Below, one piece after another: positions 12,701-24,700 of a stretch of 64,000 nucleotides of DNA. Position 1 is the stretch's first letter, and every line of letters begins with the position of its first letter. Position numbers and translations under genes: made by a program. The notes below the pieces were generated by a model. The model was not told where the DNA came from and searched no databases. It saw only the letters and a program-made list of their open reading frames with translations. The stretch spans positions 1,803,001 to 1,867,000 of the forward strand of contig JASFXZ010000035.1 of assembly GCA_032209605.1 (NCBI GenBank). The letters are read 5' to 3'. Source of the stretch: Mactromeris polynyma. Its lineage: Eukaryota > Mollusca > Bivalvia > Venerida > Mactridae.

Positions 12701-15700
12701 GCGTATTGTTCTTAAATATATCGAAATTGCTATAAATAGAAATTTTAACATCTGATTTTAATATGTAAGGAATTAAATAACTTACTTTACTGTGTAAGGC
12801 ATTGATGTAAGGTTTATGACCACAGTTCAGGGACAGTAATCGGACAGCATCATTCTCTGATAATTTCTGCAAGAAAATAAAACAAAAATATTAAATACAA
12901 ATATACTTTTATTGGTGTACAAAAAAGTTTGTTCACAAAGTTTGAATTTCGATAAAATTAACATAATGCTATGTACACTGGCTATATTTCGCATAAAGAA
13001 AACTACTGCTTGTTTCATGAGTATCTGTTTTATATTGAACTCTCACGCAGAAGTAAACTATATATATACAGTGACACAGATGGAACAAACAATTAAAACA
13101 ATACTATAAGTCCAACTTTGTGAAGAAACTTTTTTAACACCCCGTAGATACATGATTATTTGCTCAAACACAGCTGGGAAACATGATCTAGCATAATATA
13201 TTTGACTTCAACAAGGCCAGGAACCGCACATACCTTGGCAAGTATAGGACTGGCATCTGAGAAGTTCCACATTGTGTTGTATGTATAATACGTAGGGAAC
13301 CAAACGTCGTCGTTCTTGAAGATTCCGATACTGTTCAAAGTCTTCAACATCTTCATAGCAACAACTATAGGATAACAATTTACATTTGATTATACATACA
13401 AGGCAGTTACGGGGTCCTGGGTCATTCGTTATTTGGGCCAATTATCAGCCCCATTACCACAACAGAATGGTATCTTTTTCTCCCCATTGAAATTAAATTT
13501 TTCCCTCAGACCCAAAAAAGATAAAAACCTGAAAAAATACTTTATTGACCAGAAAAATACGATTTCCTGTCGAGCAGAATATAATATCTGATACCATTTT
13601 GTGTTTTGCTTAACAATGTGTGCAATTTTATGAGGACTATTGTTTGACTACACCGGTTTTATGTTGACCGGAAAGGTGCCAATATCATTCCCCCAGTTTG
13701 CTTGACATTCCCCTTACCGATGATGAAACCCATTAAAACAAGAGATGTTGTATGACCCAAAATCAATAGGGTTCCTCTGCTACCCAAGATGAATGTGTGG
13801 ACCAAGTTTAAGGATGATAGGTCAAGGGGTTCTTGAGTTATTGATCAGAAACTAAAAGGTTACGGATAGACAGACGGACGTACTGACCAACATACATCAT
13901 TAAATGACCAGTCAAAACCTGAAATGAGATTGATAAATGTTTTTAAGAAACAATCTGCAGTCATAGCTTAGGTTAATGAAGCAATATCGTGGTTAGTATT
14001 ACTAAGTAAAATATTGCAATACATCGAAACACGCTATGAATCAGGCCTATCATGACTTCCCAAACCACACGTGGGCGACATTTTAAAAAGATGAGCTTTG
14101 AGCCAAACATCAATTTTGCATGTTGTTTTCAATTAATTCTGATGATCTATATACAGAAGTTTCAGACACATGTCTGTATTTGTTTATAGATACATGGATC
14201 ATTCGTCTAATCGTATTAGAATTTCCTTCCATTTCTATGAGTGGAATTTCAAATCGAAACAGGGGAAAAACATACAATTTCAGTAGGGGAATGGTACCTA
14301 TAATTAACCCCTTAATATGGCAGCCATCTTGGATTTCATTTTTTCAAATTTATTGAACCCTCATTTTAGGCTCGTCTTCGTTGATAGATTACGTTACGTT
14401 TGTCATGTTACTAATTAAAGTAGAAATTGCATGTTTTCAGACGAAATATACGCAAGAACAAGAAACACCCTACTAAACTCACGTGATTGAATTCATTGAC
14501 AGAAAAAGATTGATATCCCCAGTATACCCTAGTGTGGTTATTTCTCTCCATTACAAAGTAGATTGATAACTCAATAGCGAAAAAAAATGTGGAAAACCAA
14601 ATCAGTTTATTAAACACAAGCTAATAAACGTAACTGACGGGGATTTATAATCAATGCACGAGATTCCCAGCCCTAACCTATCCCTAGAAATTAATTTCAG
14701 AAAACTGCATAAAAATGTGATTAATTTGAAGACACACCATATCATACCAGCGACACTCGTTGAATTATTCACAATTCTTAGTTTTCATTAGCGGTTTTGA
14801 CGTTCAAATGAAATATTGACATGCAACATAGTGTCTGGTTTACAATTTAAATTAACCCAGCAAATATATGACGAAGGTGCACGAATACATAGAGTATAGC
14901 GTATATTACTCGCACTTCTGTGTAACTATGCTTTCCCATTACATTATAGAATCCTGCGAGCTTATTCTATAAGGAAATGCTGTATAAAAAAAATTGCCAT
15001 GAGGAAAGTTTTTATTTCGTTCCATATATAGCTTACCATGGCTATATCACATGACCTTGGACAAAACTTACTTTCGAAAATAGAAAAAACGTCCAAAATA
15101 TAGACAGCCACAAGAAAAAGATATTCGATCTAAACTTGTAATTTCCAGTCTAAATGCATACAATGGTTTTATTTCAGGCAGCCATTTTTTTGTGTTTTGG
15201 TTATTTGTGTTTTATATAAACAGAGCCGAGGTCCTATTCACAAACATTTTAAGACTGAAGCTCAGACTCATACTTTAAAATGTTAAATGTTCATTCTTGT
15301 TATTATTACAGTATAGATTTCAATAAAAACTTGGCAAAAGTGTTGAGTGGGTATCAACAATTATTCAGGCAAAATTTCAGTCAATTAGAAATAATGAACA
15401 ACGAAAATCTGATAAACTCGACCAAAGTGTAAATTAGGTAACAGCAATTATTCTGACAAAATTACATTTGCTTAGATTTAACGATAAGGAAAGGCTGGTA
15501 AATATTACTTTTGCAAATTTAAAGTCTGCGTTTCAGTCTGAAAGTGTTTGTTATTATGACCCCAGAACTTTATTTCATTAAAAACACAATGTTTGACAGG
15601 CTTTTAGAGAAGTAGTTAACTTGTTGCCGTAGAGACATTATCAAACTTCTACACCTCCACAACTGGAGAGTTGCTCTTTTCAAACGTCTACACCTCCACA

Positions 15701-18700
15701 ACTGGAGAGTAGCTCTTATCAAACTTCTGCACCTCCACAACTGGAGAGTAGCTCTTATCAAACTTCTACACCTCCACAACTGGAGAGTAGCTCTTATCAA
15801 ACTTCTACACCTCCACAACTGGAGAGTAGCTCTTATCAAACTTCTACACCTCCACAACTGGAGAGTAGCTCTTATCAAACTTCTACACCTCCACAACTGG
15901 AGAGTAGCTCTTATCAAACTTCTACACCTCCACAACTGGAGAGTAGCTCTTATCAAACTTCTACACCTCCACAACTGGAGAGTAGCTCTTATCAAACTTC
16001 TACACCTCCACAACTGGAGAGTAGCTCTTATAATATAACACCTCTCCTGATGTGCCAACATTTTTTTAATGCCATATTTACTTCGAATTCTGTAAAGGTC
16101 ATGGTCACTTCTCCTCGTACCTGTAGTTTTTTTCTCGACGAAGTGGAGTCAGCAGTCAGAGTCGTGTGACAGGAGAGCGCTTTCAACACAATCAAACATA
16201 ACAGAAAACATGGTTACGTTTTTTATTTAAAAGAATCTAAGCTTACTTGCGTATCCATTTTCCGCCATACAGTCGGCGATCATTTCACGCATGTGAGTAT
16301 AATCCCAGTACATATCCCCGAGCATTTTTTGTATACGCATTCCATCGCCACGGTGATAGTCTTCCACTCTCTCAAGATGGCCGATAATCTCACGAATTTT
16401 GGCGAGAAGTTCATCTTCCTAAAAGAGGTATAAATGGTTACAGTTGACAAATATTTCAATATGTGCATATTAAATACCCTACAACTCCTGTACAAGCGCA
16501 TGACAAAAAAACCAGATGTTTTACGCCATGAGGGAAAAAAATCCACTTTCTCCATAAATCACTACAATAACCTTGATGTTGACTTGTTAAATTAATTTTA
16601 TGATGGATGCGTTTCTACATGAACGGTATCAAAGATGTTCAACACAATAATCAGAAGCACATTTAACATTCACAACCAAAAAAATTAAAACCAATACGGC
16701 CGCATTTCGTTTCAATAAAGCAGAGTTTTGAATAATGCAAAGCACACACAACACAATAAGCATTGTAACTTAATTAAGATTGAATGAAATATCATTCCTT
16801 ATCTATCAACGAAGACGAGCCTAAAATGAGGGGCAAGAAATTTGAAAAAAATGAAATCCAAGATGGCTGCCGATTTAAACGAATCAAATATTTCCATGAC
16901 ATGAATTTGAAAATCTATAATGTTTGTTTGGTATACAAATACACGTAACTTCAAAATAGCCGATACTTGAAGACAAAAAACATTACTCAAAGAAAAATTT
17001 ATAAAAAATTAATTTCAACCCATTTGAGATAGATTTCAATTATGTAAGTCACAGCAACTAGAACAATCCATTAATTACGAATATTTAAAAGCACATCCGT
17101 AAAAAATTGCCTGAACAACTTCCAATAAGGAGGCAACACAGTTGTGTAAATCTAAACTCATTGTTTCCTATAAAAATCCAAAATCAGAAAACTAGCACAC
17201 AGTAATAATCTCATTCAAAATTTCAAAATTCAAAATTTTTCTTTGCTAAAATCCCCACTCGGCTACCGTGTATGTCAAAATCATTTCACCGAATCTGATG
17301 AGATTTTCTCATCTGTTAGTGTATTGCAATCTATTTCAAAAACGTACCAATCAATATCGTTACCAATATGACACTCGACAGACACACGCTCATCAATCTG
17401 ATATGACAACATTATAAAAGCTTTAACTTAAAACATCCGTGGCATGTGTTTTTTATTTGTGACATATTTGAAATGAAAATATAGAGAACTGTATCCTACA
17501 GACTGGCTTCTAGTGATGGATAATCGGACAAATTTCATAAATGATTATTGAATTGGTTTGAAAACTCATAATCGATAATGGAATTGGAAATAATCAAAAT
17601 ATTTAGTTATTTTTAGTAAAAGTGTAATGTTGACAGTTAAGTTCATTTATACAAGTTTATTTATCTCTTTGTAACTACATTTAACATCCATGGGGTTTTA
17701 CTTTACTCTTACAACCAAAAAACATTTTATCATACAATAAATTTATTTTGTTTTTTTAATGTTTATTTTGTATATTTGTATTTGACTGAAGAAATTGAAA
17801 ACAATTATATTTTATTTCTACGTTCAGATTAGTACTAGTGTGGATGTTAATAAAGATTTGATCTATAGCTTGAAGAAATAGATAGACACAAATTACAGAT
17901 GTCAAAAATATTAAAATTTACAATTATAAGCGATTGTCACTAATGTCGGATGTCTAGCGATGATTTTTCGATTATTTTCGATAATCACGCCATCACTAAA
18001 AGAATGTAAAAGGTACAGAGCCTTATTTATATTACAAAATAACCTCAGTTATAAATATGAGAAAATTGGTGGTAATTGCCTTCATACAGATGTACTCTAC
18101 AACACTTGCATTGTCACTTTTCTTCCATGATTAAATTTTCAAATGTCTTACCTCCAGGTTTTTGAGTCTCTCAAACTTGATTCCTCCGATGAATGGATCT
18201 TTTCTTTCACCGTTAAGTTCCGACAGTGATGATTGGACCGAATGTTGTTTCTGGAATGTGTTTTGTCGTGACGGTGACCTTGAAGGAGCCTGTCGGCTGC
18301 TTAGAGACGTCTGGCTATCCGAAAGTTTGCCAGACAAATTCTGACTGGATGATTGAATATCAAGTTTTGCAGCAAGTTCATGAGATAAACTTTCCTTTCC
18401 CACACTGTGAGTAGAGAGGTTTTGTAGTCTATCTAAAGAATGGCCAGACGAGTCCGCAATATCCAACTTGCTCGCCAACTCCTGAGACAAATGTTGTCCG
18501 GACATATTATGTCCGGATGATGAAGAACGGTGGGTGGACAGTCTATTGTTAATCTGCCCAGCCAGACTATGAGTCGATGAGTCGGCGATATCCAATTTGC
18601 TCGCAAGTTCATGAGACAAACTCTGATTAGATGTGTTATGTATGTCCAATTTACTGGCAAGCTCTTGTGACAAGCTGTTGCCGGACATATGATGGGCCGA

Positions 18701-21700
18701 CAAATTGTTTCCGGATAAAATGTTGTTTCCGGACATCTTGCTAACGTGCGACATATTGGGGCTCGATGAATCATGACTGTCGAGTTTAGAAGCAATTGCA
18801 TGTTTGATGCTTTGATTTCCAGCATGACTTCCTGCGAAACTATGACTTCCTGCGTTGCTATGACTATGACTACTAACCGTGCTTTGACTATCGTGACTGT
18901 GGCTTCTGTCCATTGCCGTAAACGAGTCAGCTAAACTTAGAGGGCCATCTGAAAAAGAGTAAAACAAGTAAATCAGTTTAAGAAAATATGGAGCTTGAAG
19001 ACCAGTCTTAAAATTCAAGCTTCTGATTGGTCGGTTCAGAGACCAGTCTTCAAATTGACCAATGGCAAGGCTGCATAATGAGACTGGTCTCCAGATGATT
19101 TGAATAAGCAATGTAAAAGATGTTTCGCATACAGGGACCATCTGAAAGAGAGAAAGAGCAACAAAGGTAGAAGAAAAAGTTAAATAAGATGAATACACAT
19201 TTGAAAGTCAGATAAAGCAGATAAACAACATTTGAAATAAAGGAAATGAAACAAAATACTTCCAACTGGTGAAGATAATTTATCATTAACAAGATGCAAT
19301 TAGATAATAATGTCCTCGAATTTAAGAAAGGGGCGCAAGGAATGGCCTGGCCGACCATAAGGGACAACAAACGGGACTTAATGAGGGAGAGGGGGTAATG
19401 AATAGAATACATCACAGGACAAATCAAGACCCTTGGCAACAATAGGCTGTAGGTGGGAGAAAATAACTTAAGTAGAACTTGCTCAATAAGGGACAATGAA
19501 GGAGAATTAGAGGACAAACAAGAGGGGGGAGGAATTTAATGGATGGTATTCATCACTGGAAAAGTCATATAAATATTATATATATATACGTGAAAGAATG
19601 ATTTAGTTGTTATATTGAACACCACATACACAAGACAATGCCTCCCCACACAGATCCCAGGGAAACATTAGCCTACAAAGCATTAAGAATTGAGGAGGTG
19701 TACGGGTAAAGATGTATGGGATTGGGGAAGCAAGAGATCGTTGGATTGACTATAACAAACTACCATGAGAAAGGCAATAAGGAACACAGAGAACATCATA
19801 ATACAATGGTTGTACAATTATTTGGAAGATAAATACTAGTAGAGAATACATCAATCCATGCCGGAGAAGACGTTCTTTGAAGGAAATGTCACAGAACAAA
19901 CAAAGATGGGCACCAATACCCAATATCTTAATCAGACCCTGCAGAACCAGGTGAGCTAAAAATAGATAGTAAAAATAGATAGTAATTAAAAAGGGACTTA
20001 TGAAAGCATAAAATCGACACATTTTTACGTAGATCTGTTAAATCAAAATGAGACTTCCGTTAGGTTCAACAGTCAGTCAGTAATATTCCATGCCAGAGTG
20101 GCCTACTTCTGTAACATTAATATTCCATGCCAGAGTGGCCTACTTCTGTAACAGTAATATTCCATGCCAGAGTGGCCTACTTCTGTAACAGTAATATTCC
20201 ATGCCAGAGTGGCCTACTTCTGTAACAGTAATATTCCATGCCAGAGTGGCCTACTTCTGTAACAGTAATATTCCATGCCAGAGTGGCCTACTTCTGTAAC
20301 AGTAATATTCCATGCCAGAGTGGCCTACTTCTGTAACAGTAATATTCCATGCCAGAGTGGCCTACTTCTGTAACAGTAATATTCCATGCCAGAGTGGCCT
20401 ACACTTCTGTAACATTAATTTATAGCCGATTTATTTGACTTATGTCTGCAGAATGACAGATCATATCTCAGCTGTATTGAGGTTATGCCAGTCTGCCATA
20501 AAAATGCCAATCTCTGAAATATCGTTGAATTATATTGTTATGTTTATTACAAGGAGTATGTCCTTATACGCCGGATACTGTTCATGTCAGTTTGTAAAAT
20601 GCAAATTTTATCCGACGTTTTCTGATAATTGTAAATATATGGCAGAGAAAATCAGATTAGAAAATTGTAGGAAATATTGTTAGCGTCCTTATGAATATCC
20701 ATTACATTTGGGAAGCAAAGGTGAAATGGGTAAGATGTCAGTCACCCAACTCAGTCGGTTACAACTAGTGATGTAATATTTGTCTCTACAGGCATAATTG
20801 ATAATCAAATCGGAGAGGTTATTTCTATTCAAAATCTTTTCGAATAGAATTGGACAATAATCCTAATGTTTTTCATTTTCTTAAGACATGTATGTATACC
20901 AACGCTACAAGATTGTGACTTTGTATACAAATGAGCATAGTCATAGCACATTTGAAATAACTTTCATTTGATCAATAATATTAATTTTATTTTAGCTTTT
21001 AAATCAAAAGCAAATATTGAAAAATACATTGAAAAGATAATATATAGAGCAGATATTGAAAAAGACTTTGAAAAGATTGTAGAGCAGATATTGACAAAGA
21101 CATTGAAAAGATTCTAGAGCAGATATTGAAAAATACATTGAAAAGATAATATATAGAGCAGATATTGAAAAAGACTTTGAAAAGATTGTAGAGCAGATAT
21201 TGAAAAAGATGTTGAAAAGATTATATATAAAGCAGATATTGACAAAGACATTGAAAATATTATAGAGCAGATATTGAAAAAGACATTGAAAATATTAGAT
21301 TTAGAGCAGATATTGAAAAAGACATCGAAAAGATTATATATAGAGCAGTACTAAAAACTGAAGCAGTATCAACATTTTTCCAATATTCAACTTTCAAGAG
21401 TAATGAGCTTCTGGTCTGTTTTTGAAAGCTTGAAGTTTTGAAAGAGAAATTATTATCAGTTTTATTTTTCGACCACCAAGTGGATATTTTTATACAATCA
21501 ACAATAGAACAATTTATATAAAAACGTTAGCCTTACATACTTCATTACTTCTTTTATGGGCCATTGTATCATATTGACTAATTGAACATGTAAGCCATTA
21601 CACACTGTTCTGACATGTCGTCTAGTACAAATGGGGCAGTACCAAAGAACATTATACCAATGATTGATTTGACATCACCATGGGAACCGTTTTATTGGTC

Positions 21701-24700
21701 AATTAATGGATACAAAAGCGATGAATAAAAATAGTAACATAATTAGCCATAATTCTCAATGGAAATAATGTATACATGATAAAAATATCATTGAAATGGT
21801 TTATATCAATATCACAATTAGTTAAGACATTAAGTACTCGTCGCTAGAAATTGGGATTTCCTTTGCTGTTACAGTAAAATGCCCTTTGTGATGGTTTGGT
21901 TTGATGGTTTCCACGGACATAGAGCAAGCAACCAACGAGAGGGTTAACAAATTCATCAAAGAAGAGTCTGGACAAATGCTTGGGGATGTCATTGGTGAGA
22001 ATGTACTTGAAGAATTCACAGAATTATCCATTGACCATCTTACATCGTCGTCCTCCTACCCTTCACTTTTCAAAACAAATTGGTAAAACGAAATATAATT
22101 TCACTTGTTCTATTCCGACTACACAGAGGTTTTTTTGCCTTTTCTGGGAAGATGACCCATACCGTTCAAATTGGGAATTTTTTAGCGTTAAACTAAGAAA
22201 TTTGGGAAAAAGACAAGGAAAAAAAAGATTAGGAATAAAAGTAAAGGATGTACATTGTAGTGATTAATTAATGGACAATTGCCATTTATATAAACTGCCC
22301 ATTAGAGGTAAGCCTCTAACTTTGTCAATTTTTGGCTAAATTTAGTTCAGAATTATTGGGAATTTTTTTAATTCAAATTGGGAAAAATGTATACTTTTTG
22401 GCATTTGGAAATTATAGCCGAATAACGGCTATAAAACAGCTGAAAAAAACTTACATGACAATACACTGAACAGTATTCACAATTTTATCAGATTATCTCC
22501 TCCCATGAAATCCTAGTTAATAATACTCATACACCAATATGCTTTTATTTGCAAGATGCTATGAGACAAATCAAGGGTTCGACGGAAGACTATCGTAACT
22601 CCTAAGAGTTGCCATAGTCTTGCACTGAACCAATGAAAATGCTTAATTGGTAACAAAAGACGAACCAATCTTTCTTGTGAAAAAGTAGTCATCCTTCATG
22701 GCCTCCCGAAGGTACGCCAACATCGTGGGCCTTTCTTGTACAGCGTATAGCTTACCCTCGTAGATTATATATCATTGTGGCCACTGTCTAAGCAGCATAT
22801 ATGGCGACTATGCTATTAATACAGCAAACTGTACGCTCCATTACCAGCATTTCATGTAGATTTTTGTAAAAAAATGACGGAGTGTGATTAGAAAATTTGT
22901 CTATTTGTAGTGAAATTTTACATATCCAAAGTAGCGGTATAGACAGTACGAGTGACGGATGATGACAATGTTATTTCAATCAGTAATACTGAAGTGTCTT
23001 CAATCATTCAATGAAACCGACAGATTCCATCAGTTTTTAAATTGAAACATAATTGTTGACTTAGATGTGTGATCTATGTACCAGTAAGCAAAACAGTCAA
23101 TGCCAACATTTTTGCCTATTGCGTAAGACTAATGTTGAATGTTCATGTCATTTTACATTATTATAGCAATGACAGAATTCGGAGATGCTAACAGTTATAT
23201 TTGAACAAACCAGCAAGGGAGATAATCCAAAGTGAAATTTCCAAGAAATTGTCAAAGTTTATTTCATCTTTTTTGTTGCTTCAATGCAAACAAGCCTCAT
23301 ATATTTATGTCACGTTATTAAAGTTTTCGACAATAGAAACATAATGCAAGGGGAGATAACGACATGTGAATTTTCAAGGAATCGCTAACATCATTTATGT
23401 CATCATGTTTGTTGATCCAAGAAATCAGCCATGAATATTTTTGTCACTTTGTCAATATTGGTCGCCATAGAAACTCAACACATCATGTGACATGTTCAAT
23501 ATGCTGTTGCTATATGTGTTGTCTGTATTGTTCATCTCGAGACACATTTAGTACCTGTACCAAACATCCTGCTTTTTCCAATAGTGCAATTTGAAAATTT
23601 CATTTCCATCGAAAGAATATCGCTACATGAAACATGTCACCATCGTCAGAGACTGTATCAATTAATTTCAAAAACTACAACATATGCCCCTCAAGCGCTT
23701 CAAATCAGACAAATGTGATTTTCAACATTCATTGCAAAAAATGAGTGCAAGTCATCTTCAGGTACAGAAAGGAGTCGACGTTGTTGGCCACATGTTCAAA
23801 TTTCATACATGATCAATAGTCAGTTCCATGAAATATGGAAATCACACAATACAAAATCTGCATCAATATTCTCCCTTTCACATACAACATTAAACAAAAT
23901 GATTACCATGGAAACTAATTTTCAAACTGATTATTCAGACCAATGTGATCCTAAAGCGAGTATAAACATTACAATAATCCATTTTCATTCAGAATTCAAC
24001 GCAATTTTATTTTATGTGTAAAACAAATAGCAATACTTTTTGATTCATATTTTACATATGTCAATGGCATTTAAGTAGACACTTAGTTCATATTTCTATC
24101 ATTTATGAAGTTGTTCATATTGATTAACTGAATGTTTTTTGCACTTATATTGCGTTTTGCAATTATTGACCTTTTACAATGTATTTGATAACCCTTCCCC
24201 TCTCCATCTCTATATACTGCATGGTCACATAACCGCTTAAAAAATAACGCTTATACACTTTGCATGTTTTCAAAGATCCGTGGCAATTAGAATCAATCAC
24301 TATGGGTACTATTGCTCTAAATATGAATATGTTTATAGTTAAACATCCAACATTTTGCACACACAAAAATGACAGCAAAGTCCATTCGGTTTAAACACAG
24401 GGTTTTATGCATAATTAAACATTTCACGACAAACTGCCGCCAAATTCCACAGTATCCAATTCTTGTTATTTTGAATTATCAATTAATTCCATCCTCAGAC
24501 CACTTACACAAAAAACACAAAAATTAAAATATACAACACAAAATGTCCGCATCTAACACAGCCGCAGAAAATTTCAACAGGACTACATGGTAATTTACTT
24601 AACAGAATGCCATAGCAACGTGGTATTGTAATCGAGAAATTTTGTCCATATTTTACTGATTAATCACATTCAATATGGCCGACTCTGCGTTACTAGGACA

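Larger units (their letters stand above)
13365..16246 (-). other. Intron 3 of the ARM-TIR gene
   Basis: Contains a dispersed repeat remnant (13730-13890), one arm of an inverted pair (14319-14389), MITE family 1 copy 2 and the 39-bp array. Positions 14400-15230 show nothing further. Confidence 0.7.
16419..18151 (-). other. Intron 2 of the ARM-TIR gene
   Basis: Contains inverted repeat arm B and a hAT-like inverted-repeat element at 17508-17999; the rest is AT-rich and unremarkable. Confidence 0.7.

Noticed and set aside
15570..16061. Minus-strand RATLQLWRCRSLI repeat frame as a coding exon
   Set aside because: It is the 39-bp array within intron 3. Exon 3 splices in phase to exon 4 without it, and no acceptor in frame was found.
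18949..19198. Continuation of the exon 2 frame upstream to 19198
   Set aside because: It reads through a CTTTTTCAG acceptor into hydrophobic intron-like sequence, while exon 1 joins in perfect phase at 18948.
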